The notes: generated by a model from the sequence alone, not told the origin. Shown: positions 36,562-45,685, numbered from the stretch's first letter. The stretch is 55,745 nucleotides of DNA from Mycobacterium gordonae (GCF_002101675.1 NZ_LQOY01000226.1:1-55745); one strand, 5' to 3'. Numbers and translations: made by a program.

Positions 36562-36902
36562 CAGGACCACCCTCGACCACTCATCCACAGCGGCGGTTCC
36601 TGGCCGCTATACATGCTCTTAGGCTGCCATCGCTGTCTATGCAACAGCCGACCGGCGTGGTGCTCGGCCACATCCTTCAGGTACTCGACGTCATCGCTGG
36701 TCCAGGGATGCTGGCCGGTGCCGTCCAACCACCATCTCGGTTGGCCGTCCTGCTCGTAGCGGGTTATCCGATAGCGCTCGGCGACGTGCCTGCCCTTGCC
36801 GTCAACCTGCCAGTCCAGCAGCCGCGGGCGGATGGCCTCGGGCGTCGGCTGGATGAACTCCCGCGGGTAATTTATCCGGATCTCGATAAACTCGCCGCTC
36901 AT
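36561..36902 (-). CDS. Hypothetical Trp-rich soluble protein
   Basis: A 113-residue protein with many Trp and Arg residues (RLLDWQVDGKG, RWWLDGTGQHPW, RQRWQPKSMY) and no signal peptide or membrane helix. It overlaps the next gene through TGATG. Family and role are unknown; the aromatic content suggests a binding protein but this is only inference. Confidence 0.55.
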   Translation of the reverse strand: MSGEFIEIRINYPREFIQPTPEAIRPRLLDWQVDGKGRHVAERYRITRYEQDGQPRWWLDGTGQHPWTSDDVEYLKDVAEHHAGRLLHRQRWQPKSMYSGQEPPLWMSGRGWS

Positions 36903-36925
36903 CTATCAACCGTAGATCAGCAGTA

Positions 36926-38155
36926 CTAGACGTAGCGGTTGCGGCCCGCGAGGGCGCCCATCGTCATCTGCAGACCGTAGATCACCAGGACGAAGATCCA
37001 CGGCACGGTCCAACCACCGGTGACGTCATGAAGAAGACCGAACAGGAAGGGGCCGATGCCGGCAAGCAGGTAGCCGAAGCCCTGTGCCATCCCCGACAGC
37101 TGGGCGGTGCCCTCGGTGGTGCGCGCGCGGAGCGCAATCACGGTGAGCGCCAGCGAGAATACGCTCATACCCAAGCCGACGAGCACGCTCCACAACAGCG
37201 GCGCCGCCGCCGGATCAACAAGCAGGCCGAGGACGCCGGCAAGTCCAACCACCCCCAGCGCAACGATCCAGCCGCTCTGACTGCCCGATCGAGCGGCGAT
37301 CGGCGCAAGGAAAATGCTGATCGGCACCGCGATCAGCGAGGTCAGGCCGACGAGCATCCCGGCGGTCGCCTTCGGCACACCGCTGTCGATGAACACCTCG
37401 GGCAGCCAGCCCAACATGATGTACGCGAGTGTGGACTGGAAGCCGAAGAACAGAGTTACCGTCCATGCCAAGCGATTTCGTAGCAGCGATCGGCCGGTAG
37501 GGCGGGCGGGCAGCTCGACGGCGCTCACCCCCCGCGCACCGACAAGCCAGGCGACGAGAGCCAGCAGCGCAAGCACGGCCCAGCCCCCGAGCGCGCCGCG
37601 CCAACTTCCGAACGCGGACTCCATCGGCGGTGTCAGCGCTGATCCGATCGCGCCGCCACCTTGCAGGGCAGCGGTGTAGATGCCCGTCATCGCCCCGATC
37701 TGAGCGGGAAACGACCCCTTGATCACCACCGGTATCAACACATTGATCAAGGCGATGCCGCCGGTGGCCACCACCGTCCCACCGATTACGACGAACGGAC
37801 CGTCAAGCACACGCAACACCAGGCCGACGACCAATGTCACCAACGCGGCGCTGATCGCGTGCTGCAGGCCGATCCGGCGGGCCAACCACGGCGCAGCGAA
37901 TCCCGCTGCGGCAAAACACAATCCGGGAAGCGTGGTGAGCACACCGGCCCAGGTGGCCGAGGCGCCGAGCGATTCGCGCATCGGGCGCAGCAGTGGCCCC
38001 ACGCTGGTGAGCGCGGGTCGCAGGTTCAGCGCCGTGAGGACCACCGCGGCGATCAGTAGCCCACCGCCCGCTAGCCGGACGGCCGGATGGGTTTCTTCGG
38101 CAGTGGCTGCACGCTCGTCCACTTCGGCGCATATGCCTGCCATTTCTGCACTCAC
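36926..38155 (-). CDS. CynX/NimT-family MFS transporter
   Basis: A 409-residue membrane transporter with about twelve helices. The sequence LNLRPALTSVGPLL near residue 43 is diagnostic of the CynX/NimT branch, whose members move cyanate, nitroimidazole or other small compounds. A central hydrophilic loop around residues 205-225 divides the two halves. It is divergent from a FadR-type regulator 61 bases away, which probably represses it. The substrate cannot be predicted. Confidence 0.85.
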   Translation of the reverse strand: MSAEMAGICAEVDERAATAEETHPAVRLAGGGLLIAAVVLTALNLRPALTSVGPLLRPMRESLGASATWAGVLTTLPGLCFAAAGFAAPWLARRIGLQHAISAALVTLVVGLVLRVLDGPFVVIGGTVVATGGIALINVLIPVVIKGSFPAQIGAMTGIYTAALQGGGAIGSALTPPMESAFGSWRGALGGWAVLALLALVAWLVGARGVSAVELPARPTGRSLLRNRLAWTVTLFFGFQSTLAYIMLGWLPEVFIDSGVPKATAGMLVGLTSLIAVPISIFLAPIAARSGSQSGWIVALGVVGLAGVLGLLVDPAAAPLLWSVLVGLGMSVFSLALTVIALRARTTEGTAQLSGMAQGFGYLLAGIGPFLFGLLHDVTGGWTVPWIFVLVIYGLQMTMGALAGRNRYV

Positions 38156-38170
38156 TCAGCTAGTCTGTCA

Positions 38171-38212
38171 TACATCCCATGATTGGATGAATTGAGGACT
38201 TGAATTGAGGAC
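38171..38212. promoter_or_regulatory. Inverted repeat and 13-bp direct repeats between transporter and FadR-type gene
   Basis: TACATCC-CATGATT-GGATGAA (38171-38191) is an inverted repeat with 6 of 7 arm positions paired. It is followed by two direct copies of TGAATTGAGGAC (38188-38199 and 38201-38212), period 13. The second copy provides the Shine-Dalgarno GAGGAC of the regulator. This is a plausible operator for the adjacent GntR/FadR protein. Confidence 0.55.
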
Positions 38213-38215
38213 GCT

Positions 38216-38884
38216 GTGCCCTTGGCAACAACCCGCCGCGCAGGCCTGGTCGAGCAGATCATCGATCAGCTGCGGCAGTCCGTAGCTTCCGGAGAATGGC
38301 CCGTCGGTACGCGGATACCCAACGAACCGAGCCTTGCCGAGGCGCTGGGTGTGGGCCGCAACACGGTGCGGGAGGCGGTGCGCGCCCTGGCGCACGCCGG
38401 GATTCTCGAAGTTCGACAGGGGGACGGCACCTATGTGCGCGCCACCAGCGAAGTCTCCGGGGCGTTGCGCCGCCTGTGCGGGTCCGAGCTCCGCGAGGTA
38501 CTGCAGGTGCGCCGCTGCCTGGAGGTCGAGGGAGCGCGACTGGCTGCCGTTGCACGCACCGACGCCGACGTCGCCGCGCTACGGCAGTTGCTCGGGCGCC
38601 GAGATGAATTGGCCTGCGGAGAAGATCACGCCGCCTTCGCGGCAGCGGACGCCGCGTTGCACTTCGCGGTGGTGCAGGCGTCCGGGAACACCGTCCTGAC
38701 AGAGCTCTACCGGGGGCTCACCGAAGTCGTCGCGGCCAGCGTGGCAGCCACCAGCGTGGCGCACGAACCCCGCGAGATCCGACATGGCGGCTTGATCGAC
38801 GCGATCGCCGCTCGGGACGTCGAAGAGGCCGGACGGGAGGCCGGCGGCTTCCTCGACGAACTCATCGAGGAATTGCCGTCATGA
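38216..38884 (+). CDS. GntR/FadR-family transcriptional regulator
   Basis: A 222-residue regulator starting at GTG 38216. The winged helix lies at about 8-75 (GEWPVGTRIPNEPSLAEALGVGRNTVREAVRALAHAGI). A FadR-type FCD ligand domain follows (about 90-215) with the metal- or ligand-binding His residues in LHFAVVQASGN and IRHGGLIDAI. It probably controls the divergent CynX/NimT transporter through the repeats between them. The ligand is unknown, likely a small carboxylate. Confidence 0.85.
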   Translation: MPLATTRRAGLVEQIIDQLRQSVASGEWPVGTRIPNEPSLAEALGVGRNTVREAVRALAHAGILEVRQGDGTYVRATSEVSGALRRLCGSELREVLQVRRCLEVEGARLAAVARTDADVAALRQLLGRRDELACGEDHAAFAAADAALHFAVVQASGNTVLTELYRGLTEVVAASVAATSVAHEPREIRHGGLIDAIAARDVEEAGREAGGFLDELIEELPS

Positions 38885-38902
38885 CGATGCCCGCAACCAC
38901 TT

Positions 38903-41900
38903 TCACCCCGCCCACACGTCCTCGACATAGTGGTCGGATTCGATGAGACCATTCAGCCAGTCGCGGGCCTGACCTTCATCGGCGCCTGTCCGTGCGCGAT
39001 AGATGTCGAGGAACGACCCGCGCACCGCCGGCGCCATCCGCGCGCCGTCGCCGCACACATAGACGTGGGCGTCCTTGCCCGGGTCACCCAACAGGTTCCA
39101 GACGTCGTCGGCGTCCGCGGCGATCCGGTCCTGCACGTAGCGAACCCCGTCCTGCGGTGCCCGTGAAAACGCTGGGCGCATCGCGACGATGCCGATTCCC
39201 TCGGCCTGCTCGAACTGGTCTCGGAAGATGTAATCGACCTCCGGGTCACGCACGCCGAAGAAGCACAACGCCGGCTGCACCGGCGCTCCGGCGTTCTTTG
39301 CGGCCAGCCGGTCACCGAGGAAACCGCAGAACGGGGCGACACCGGTACCGGCGCTGACCAGGATCACGTTCCTGGCCGGATCGGCGCCGGCCCGGAACGC
39401 CTGGCGGGCCGGGTCCACGCGCGCCCGGATCAATTGTCCGGGTTGGACGGTCGCGAGGTAGTTGGACGCGACACCTTTGAACGTGCCGCGCCCCGAACGG
39501 GCCGGCGCCTCCAAGACGCTGACGATCAGTCCTACCGTGCGTGGTGACAACAGTGATGACGACGCGATCGAATAGTGCCTGGGCACCATGGGGTCGAGCA
39601 GTTCGAGAAGTTCGGCGCCGGTGAGAACGCAGGCAGGGTATTCGTCGAGGCATTCCATCACGCTGAGCGGGCAGCCGTCTGGGTTATCGGCAAGCTCGGT
39701 GAGCCGCTGACGCTCGGCGGGGTCGCTGTTGGCTGCCGCAAGCTTGCGCAATAGACTGCTGGTGACCGGTTTCTGCAATTCGACAAAGTGCGTGAGCAGT
39801 TCTCGGACACTAACCTCTCGGTCCAGCGCAATGAGCCGTCGTGAGCTGCGCCGGGGGTTGATCGCCAGCCGCAGTCCGGGGTCGAGGCCGAGTTGGGCCA
39901 GAACCGCGTCGACAACCTGGGGCGGGTTGTCGGCCATCACGGTGAGGTGGTCGCCCGTTTGGTACTCCACGCCGTCCGGAAGTTCCACGCGGATATTGGT
40001 TTTGGCGTGTCCCAGCCCGGGGCTGACCAGTTCGTTTCGTTCGACCACGGTCATCGGGATCACCGACGACCGGGCGTCCATCGCCGCCGTCACGGGGCCG
40101 ACGATCTGGCGCAACTCGTAGAGCGGTTCCGTTGCATCCGTGAGCGGCGCGGCGTCGGGGTCACCGAAGCGTTCGGCCAACGACGACAACAACCCGGCAG
40201 CGAACTCCTCGATCGTGCCGACCATATCCCCCGAGGTGTCGGCCGCCGCCAGTGGAACCAATCTGTTGGCTTGCAACTCGCCGAGGCGCTCGTCGATGCG
40301 CCGCGGGATCGCCTGATAGGTGTCGGCCCAGTTGTGGTCGCCCACACCGAGAACCGCGATGTTGGGTGACGGATTCAACGTGGTGTCCGCGTCCAGCAGC
40401 CAGGTGAGGAAGGCGCGCGCATCGTCGGTCGGCTGTCCGTTGTACGAGGACGCGATGATCACGATGGCCTCGGCTTCGGGGAAGCCGCCAACGGCGTCGT
40501 CGAGCGGCGCCACCGTCGCTGCACAGCCCAAAGCCGTTGCCTCATCCGCGAACTGACGGGCCAGGGCGCGGCACGTGCCCAAGTTGGAGCCGTGCAAGAT
40601 GGCCAGCCTGGTACCGGCCTTGAGTGCCGTCGGTTGCGCCGCCGCACTCTGCGCGGCAGCCGCTTCGAGGCTCGGTACATCGGCCTGGCGGTCCTGCGGG
40701 GTGCGCCGCGCGACATCGAGCCGGAACCCGATCGGCCGGCGGCTGGTCGGCGTTTCCCACTGCGGCACATAGTGGTAGGCGTCGATGAGGCGGTAGCGAT
40801 GGATCAGCCTGGCCAGTGCCATGGCCGCCTCGTGCAGGGCGAACTGCCGGCCGATGCAGGATCGCGCCCCGGTTCCGAACGGTTTGAACAAGGCGGCCGG
40901 CCTCGCTGCCGAGCGGTCGGGCGTGAAGCGGTCGGGATCGAAGAGTTCGACGTTGTCGCCCCACTGCGGCTGTCGGTGCAAAGCGCCGGTGAGTACCGTG
41001 ACCGCCTCTCCCCGTTTGATGGGATACTTGCCGCCGATCACCGTGTCTTCCAGAGCCATTCGGTCGAAATTCAGCACCGGCGGGGACAGCCGCAGGGTTT
41101 CCTCGATGGCCTGCCGCAGATAGGTCAGCTTGCCGATGTCGTCGTAGCGGGGCAGGTAGTCGTCGTCGGTTCCGAACACGGTGTCCACTTCGGCCTGTAC
41201 CCGGTGCAGCACCGTCGGATCGTTGACGATGTTGTACAGCGTGTTGGGCATCAACTCCGACGTGGTGAGCTGGCCGGCGATCAGGAACGTCATGATCTGA
41301 TTGCGGATGTTCTCGGTGTCGAGCACCGGTTTGCCGCTCGAATCCTGTTGCAGCATCAGCGCCAGCAGGTCATTGCTGGCACCGGATTGGTGCTCGGCTA
41401 TCAGTCCGTCCATGAACTTGTGCAACGTGGCCAATTCTTCGTTGAAGACCGGCGTAGTCGCTCCAGAGCCCAACTCCGCTATGGCCGTTGTGAAGCTCTG
41501 CGGGATCGGAGCCAGCCCGGGACATTCGAAAGAATTGAACCGCGAACCGAATCCGGCGAGCGCCACGGTGTCCATGGCCAGCTTCTGCAAGTCGTTCGAC
41601 ACATCCACCGGGCCTACCCCGACACTGGCGTCCCACCGGTCGATCAACTTGCAGTTGATGTCGAGCATCGCGTCGTGATAGGCGCGCAGGCCCGCGTAAC
41701 TGAAACCCGGCAGCAGGACATCATGGGCTCGCTGCCAGTTCGGCTCGCCGTGGTAGGCCGTGAACAGGCCGTCACCGGCCAACGGTCTGACTCGGGCGAG
41801 GTTTGCGGTGAGGTTCTTGGCGAAGCGGCTCTCGTCGCAGAGCTCAGTGACCAGCTCCAGCGAGCAGGCGTACAGCTTCCTGATGCCGCCGTTGAAGTCC

Positions 41901-42049
41901 GCGTAGAACAGCGGACCGTGCAATTCCCCGAGTAAGTCCACCGGCAGCGCGCGGGGGCGGCCGACCAGTTGATCGGGGCCGGGCAGTGGTCCTTCGACCG
42001 AGGGGACACCCGGCAGATCCGGCGGCGACGATGCGCGAAACTCGTTCAT
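38903..42049 (-). CDS. Self-sufficient cytochrome P450-reductase fusion (CYP102/BM3-like)
   Basis: A 1,048-residue fusion, the same size as P450 BM3. Heme domain 1-450: ExxR at 317-320, haem Cys398 in FGTGARSCIG. An Ala-rich linker (about 460-475) leads to the FMN domain (about 480-625, LHGSNLGTCRALA; SSYNGQP). FAD/NADPH domains complete the chain (PRHYSIASS, SAGTGVAPFCG, ending YVEDVWAG as BM3 does). It should oxidise fatty acids or similar chains with NADPH alone. The I-helix reads AGQLTT (258-263) where BM3 has AGHETT: the acidic residue that assists oxygen activation is Leu261. ATG 42049 is chosen to match family length; the frame runs open to 42196. Confidence 0.9.
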   Translation of the reverse strand: MNEFRASSPPDLPGVPSVEGPLPGPDQLVGRPRALPVDLLGELHGPLFYADFNGGIRKLYACSLELVTELCDESRFAKNLTANLARVRPLAGDGLFTAYHGEPNWQRAHDVLLPGFSYAGLRAYHDAMLDINCKLIDRWDASVGVGPVDVSNDLQKLAMDTVALAGFGSRFNSFECPGLAPIPQSFTTAIAELGSGATTPVFNEELATLHKFMDGLIAEHQSGASNDLLALMLQQDSSGKPVLDTENIRNQIMTFLIAGQLTTSELMPNTLYNIVNDPTVLHRVQAEVDTVFGTDDDYLPRYDDIGKLTYLRQAIEETLRLSPPVLNFDRMALEDTVIGGKYPIKRGEAVTVLTGALHRQPQWGDNVELFDPDRFTPDRSAARPAALFKPFGTGARSCIGRQFALHEAAMALARLIHRYRLIDAYHYVPQWETPTSRRPIGFRLDVARRTPQDRQADVPSLEAAAAQSAAAQPTALKAGTRLAILHGSNLGTCRALARQFADEATALGCAATVAPLDDAVGGFPEAEAIVIIASSYNGQPTDDARAFLTWLLDADTTLNPSPNIAVLGVGDHNWADTYQAIPRRIDERLGELQANRLVPLAAADTSGDMVGTIEEFAAGLLSSLAERFGDPDAAPLTDATEPLYELRQIVGPVTAAMDARSSVIPMTVVERNELVSPGLGHAKTNIRVELPDGVEYQTGDHLTVMADNPPQVVDAVLAQLGLDPGLRLAINPRRSSRRLIALDREVSVRELLTHFVELQKPVTSSLLRKLAAANSDPAERQRLTELADNPDGCPLSVMECLDEYPACVLTGAELLELLDPMVPRHYSIASSSLLSPRTVGLIVSVLEAPARSGRGTFKGVASNYLATVQPGQLIRARVDPARQAFRAGADPARNVILVSAGTGVAPFCGFLGDRLAAKNAGAPVQPALCFFGVRDPEVDYIFRDQFEQAEGIGIVAMRPAFSRAPQDGVRYVQDRIAADADDVWNLLGDPGKDAHVYVCGDGARMAPAVRGSFLDIYRARTGADEGQARDWLNGLIESDHYVEDVWAG

Positions 42050-42282
42050 CCGCGCAGCATAGGTTTCGGTGCGGAGGCTTGTCTGCAATCCGCAGAAGTC
42101 TTCCGGGCCCGTCAGCCGGGTCCCCGCCACAACGCACCAGCCGCACTCGCGCGTCCTGAAGTTGTGCGCCGGCACCGGGGACCGCCGCGGCCTCAACCAC
42201 CCAGTTCGTGACGAGAATCGACAGCGACGCCTGGCGCGATCGCTGCCGTCCGATATGTCGTCGACCGCCTGTAACCGACTAT

Positions 42283-42298
42283 GTCAACCATGGTTGAC
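42283..42298. promoter_or_regulatory. 16-bp perfect palindrome upstream of P450 fusion and espA
   Basis: GTCAACCATGGTTGAC is a perfect palindrome in the 566-bp gap between the divergent P450 fusion and espA. On the minus strand it includes a TTGACA hexamer (-35-like) about 230 bases from the P450 start. This is the form of an operator for a TetR-type repressor; the CYP102 prototype has such control. The rest of this gap shows no convincing gene. Confidence 0.55.
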
Positions 42299-42615
42299 TA
42301 TTGCTTTAACGGACTGTAGCCTCGGTGTCGGATCGGGATTACCGCGGCCACAACCCGCGTAGCGCCAAAATGGTTCGGCGCCTTAGGTATTCCCGCTGCC
42401 GAACTTCGCGCGGCGCCCCGGCGGCGTGCGATTGCGAACGGATGCGTCTACAGCGTTACGGAGTGTCGCCCCATGCAACCAGCACAGTTCCGGGCCAACG
42501 GCAGCCCGTGCGGAAGGTCCAAAAAGCTCCCTCCGCGTACGCAGTCCGCGCAGCTTGAAGTAAGGCCAACTCCCGGCTTCAATGTTTACCCCGTTGTTCG
42601 AAGCGAGGAAATCAC

Positions 42616-43812
42616 ATGGGTGCGCTGGTAATCCTTAATTCCACGATCAGCTTCCTCGAGACTCTGTATGCGACGCTCGGGGTTGGAACGCCGGTCACCG
42701 GAGAGGTATTCGACACCAGTTCGTCGACGTTCCTGGAAGCCATCGAAACGCAGACATCGACCGTCCTGAGTGACAACTGGCTTGGCACTGCGGCCGACGC
42801 ATATTCGGAGAAGAGCAAGACTCTCCAAGACGCCGAGCAGATTATGGCCGACGTCGACTACACAACCGGCACACTGGTGTCGGACCAGGCCGACGCGGTT
42901 GAAAAGGCGCGCAATACCCTCAAAAAATGGATAAACTTTCTCGAGGACTGCAAGCCTTATGCCAAAGCGCTCTACGACGCTATTGTCACAATTGCCGATT
43001 CGTATGTGTTCCAGGCCACGGTTTCTGCCGTCGCGGTGACAGCTTCCGGTATCGCATTGTTGGAATTGCTGCTCACCACATTTAAAAATGCCGAAAAGCT
43101 GGTTGAAAGTATCGAAGAAATAGTCGAGCTAATGGCGCAGTTGCCGAGCGATTTCACCGAAGACCTGGCCGCGCTGTCGGAAGGCTTGCTCTCCGCCCTG
43201 GAGTCCGGAATTTCCGACCTTGTCTCCGATGTGGAATCGGAGGTCAGTGAACTTGTCTCCGCCGTCAAATCCGAAGTCAGCGGAGTCATCTCGGCACTGA
43301 GGTCGGAATTGTCCGACCTGTCCCTGTCCGACTTGTCCCTGTCCGACTTGTCCATGTCCGACTTGTCCCCGTCCGACTTGTCCCTGTCCGATTTTTCTTC
43401 GCTGTCGGACTTGTCTTCCCTGATGTCGATGTCGGGCTTGAACTCATTGTCCGATGCGACCGCATTGTCCGACTTGACGTCGTTGCCGGGCTCGAGCGCC
43501 TTGTCGGATTCGACCGCGTTGTCGGGCCTGACGGCAACGTCGAGCTCGGCCGTTTCGCCCGGATTGCTGACTCGGTTTGCCGGCTACACCGGGTTCCCCA
43601 CATCCGAGCAGACAAAGGGTCAGCTGGGCGCATTGGACAAGCTGGCCGACGAAGAGTCGCAGACCCCGCAAGCCGGTTTGCCTCCAAGTCTGGTGCGCCG
43701 TTCTTCGAAGGATGCGGGAGGTCAAAAAGGTGCAGCCGCGGGTGCGGCCGGCGCGGAACGCGCACCCGTCAATGCGGCCGCTTCCGGATCGACTCAACAG
43801 CGCACCCTTTGA
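42616..43812 (+). CDS. espA: EspA-family ESX-1 secretion-associated protein
   Basis: A 398-residue protein of the EspA family. The N-terminal helical half has a WxG motif in NWLGTAADAYSEKS near residue 55. A hydrophobic helical region follows (about 135-160). The C-terminus GAAAGAAGAERAPVNA mirrors the end of M. tuberculosis EspA. The middle (about 235-259) is a five-fold SDLSx repeat absent from the tuberculosis protein. It would be secreted with EspC by ESX-1. A GAGGAAA Shine-Dalgarno precedes ATG 42616. EspC and EspD genes follow, 64 and 42 bases apart. Confidence 0.85.
   Translation: MGALVILNSTISFLETLYATLGVGTPVTGEVFDTSSSTFLEAIETQTSTVLSDNWLGTAADAYSEKSKTLQDAEQIMADVDYTTGTLVSDQADAVEKARNTLKKWINFLEDCKPYAKALYDAIVTIADSYVFQATVSAVAVTASGIALLELLLTTFKNAEKLVESIEEIVELMAQLPSDFTEDLAALSEGLLSALESGISDLVSDVESEVSELVSAVKSEVSGVISALRSELSDLSLSDLSLSDLSMSDLSPSDLSLSDFSSLSDLSSLMSMSGLNSLSDATALSDLTSLPGSSALSDSTALSGLTATSSSAVSPGLLTRFAGYTGFPTSEQTKGQLGALDKLADEESQTPQAGLPPSLVRRSSKDAGGQKGAAAGAAGAERAPVNAAASGSTQQRTL
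43318..43392 (+). repeat. Five 15-bp tandem repeats in espA
   Basis: Five consecutive copies of a unit like TTGTCCCTGTCCGAC encode L-S-x-S-D five times. Variation is mainly in the third codon (Leu, Met, Pro). The Ser/Asp-rich sequence continues imperfectly to about 43530. Such coding repeats can change length by slippage without frameshift. Confidence 0.8.
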
Positions 43813-43876
43813 TGCGATCGGCCGCCAAACGGCGTGGCCGTCGGAAACAGAACATCTCGCTTAAGGAGAATCCGCC

Positions 43877-44194
43877 ATGTCAGATTCCTTGGCCGTCAAC
43901 CCCGACTTTCTCGGCGTGCTCGCAAACGCCCAAGAACAAGCCGCGGCATATGTCCAGTCCGCGACCGAAACGGTTGCGGGCATCGCCGAAGACGTTGAGA
44001 CCACCCACGGTTCGTATACGTCCAAGTTCACCACCACGCTGACGGCGCTAGCCACGATCCGCAACTCGGTGGGCACGAGCCTCTACGCGCTTGGCGGCGA
44101 GGTTGCCTCGAATCTGCGGCTCGCAGCCAAGGCCTACAGCGAAGCCGACGATGTCCTGGCGGAGCTGATGGAGAAGATCAAGTTCTCCAGTTGA
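43877..44194 (+). CDS. espC: EspC-like ESX-1 substrate
   Basis: A 105-residue helical protein matching EspC. The core HGSYTSKFTTTLTALATIRNS and the tail LRLAAKAYSEADDVLAEL carry the YxxxD export signal (YSEAD) near residue 87. In M. tuberculosis EspC is co-secreted with EspA and may form surface filaments. Here it follows espA directly and precedes espD. AAGGAGAA before ATG 43877 is a good Shine-Dalgarno. Confidence 0.85.
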   Translation: MSDSLAVNPDFLGVLANAQEQAAAYVQSATETVAGIAEDVETTHGSYTSKFTTTLTALATIRNSVGTSLYALGGEVASNLRLAAKAYSEADDVLAELMEKIKFSS

Positions 44195-44236
44195 GCACTC
44201 CCCCACTGGCAATCACTACCGAACGATGAGGACACG

Positions 44237-44860
44237 ATGATCGACTGGTCCGGCACAGACGATTACCTCGATGAGCCCGTCACCCTGGATATGTACGGGC
44301 GGCCAAGGCGCCAAGTGCCCACTGACCAGCAGACCGATGCCACGGTGAACTGGCCAGCCGATGACTGCGCCGATTACTCGTCCACCCTGGATCTGTACGG
44401 CCGCCCTGTAAACCGCGTGTCGACGCGCGGCGACCTGGCCGGACAGAGGCCGGTCGAGTCCGAGGTTGCCGACCTCGAGCCGCACGCCTTTCCTCCCTTG
44501 GCCGGGACGACGGCATCGCCTGAGTCCGGCCTGGCAAAGGTGGCCAATCCGCAAGGGACCGTGGCGGTGTCGGCAGACATGGGCGGCAGAATCCATCGGG
44601 TTGATCTTTCCGCGGGGGCGACAAGCATGGGGGAGCAACAACTCGCGGAGGAGATATTGGTCATCGCGAACCTCGCGCGGCAACGAGCGCGGTCCGCCCA
44701 ATACACGCTGCTGCTCGACACCTTGGCCGAGGCGCCCGTTCAGGACCCCGAAAGCCGGCCCGCCCTGCTGGAATTCGTGAGAAAAACCATGGGCGTCGCG
44801 ACGCCGGAAGATGCCGCAGCGACCGAAGAGAAGGTCTTTGCGACCCGGTACACACGCTGA
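44237..44860 (+). CDS. espD: EspD-like ESX-1 accessory protein
   Basis: A 207-residue acidic protein. The second half matches EspD (MGGRIHRVDLSAGATSMGEQ, then LAEEILVIANLARQRARSAQYTLLLD, then EEKVFATRYTR). The N-terminal 90 residues contain two related segments, VTLDMYGRPRRQV and STLDLYGRPVNRV, an internal duplication not noted in the tuberculosis protein. EspD stabilises EspA and EspC. It completes the espA-espC-espD operon. Confidence 0.8.
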   Translation: MIDWSGTDDYLDEPVTLDMYGRPRRQVPTDQQTDATVNWPADDCADYSSTLDLYGRPVNRVSTRGDLAGQRPVESEVADLEPHAFPPLAGTTASPESGLAKVANPQGTVAVSADMGGRIHRVDLSAGATSMGEQQLAEEILVIANLARQRARSAQYTLLLDTLAEAPVQDPESRPALLEFVRKTMGVATPEDAAATEEKVFATRYTR

Positions 44861-45016
44861 TGTGTTGCGAATCCCTGTGCCTTCAAGGAGATTAACGCCT
44901 CTTGCGCCAACTCCTCGGCGTCGATTGCGCCAGCTTGCTCCGCGGCGATCATCGTGGCTGAATCGCCCGCTTGCTATCTTCGCCGACCGGGGCCGTCGGG
45001 AAGTGCCTGTGGGGAC

Positions 45017-45685
45017 TTAGTTCCCCATCTCGAGCACTTGCTGCATCACTTCCTCGTTGATGAACTCGAACTCGATGTCTTCGACGTTCATGTGATGCCG
45101 CACGTAATTGACGAAGTCACTCATTTCGTCGTTGAACGCATCGGTGGCCCGACGCTGCAGGTGCGGCGCGACCAAACCCATCATCTCCTGGGCGAAGGCG
45201 CGGTATAGGACTCGTTGTGCGGAGTCGGCGACATCCTTCGGCGCGATGAGGCGAAGTTCCGTCAGCAGGGTGAATCTGTGTCGGACCACCTCGTCGTAGA
45301 CACCGGTCGCGCGTACCAGCTGAGTCAAGATCTTGGTTCGACTGCCACCGGCTTCGATTGTGGGGTCGATCTTCTTCGCGACCCGGAACAGTTCCTCTTC
45401 CGTGCTGGCAGCAGTGAGCTCGTCTGCCACCGGTCCGAGTTGCTGTGTCATCCGCTTGAGGACGGACGACTGTTCCGCCATCTCCCCCATCCCGGTCATC
45501 CCGGCGACGAAACGCATTGCGGCTTCGCGCAGCAATGTGTTCCGCTGCGCGGCTCTTTCGGCCGCTGTCGCTCGCTCGTGAGCTACCTTCGAGGTCCAGT
45601 AGGTGGCGAGCCCTCCCACGATGGCGCCGAGAAGGCTTGCCGTTGCCGTGATGACCGGAACAAGCCAGGCATAATCACTGCTCAT
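45017..45685 (-). CDS. Membrane-anchored hypothetical protein
   Basis: A 222-residue protein with one N-terminal transmembrane helix (about 5-28, AWLVPVITATASLLGAIVGG) followed by a long, helical, charged cytoplasmic part with a coiled-coil-like section (about 35-60). No catalytic motif or family is recognised. The ATG at 45685 is placed right before the membrane helix; the frame upstream to 45739 has no supporting signal. Confidence 0.6.
   Translation of the reverse strand: MSSDYAWLVPVITATASLLGAIVGGLATYWTSKVAHERATAAERAAQRNTLLREAAMRFVAGMTGMGEMAEQSSVLKRMTQQLGPVADELTAASTEEELFRVAKKIDPTIEAGGSRTKILTQLVRATGVYDEVVRHRFTLLTELRLIAPKDVADSAQRVLYRAFAQEMMGLVAPHLQRRATDAFNDEMSDFVNYVRHHMNVEDIEFEFINEEVMQQVLEMGN

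Noticed and set aside
40592..41935. Plus-strand frame of 447 codons within the P450 fusion
   Set aside because: Antisense shadow of a well-conserved P450 domain.
43309..43530. CRISPR-like or regulatory repeat array in espA
   Set aside because: The repeats are 15 bp, in frame, without spacers, and encode a regular Ser-Asp-Leu peptide.
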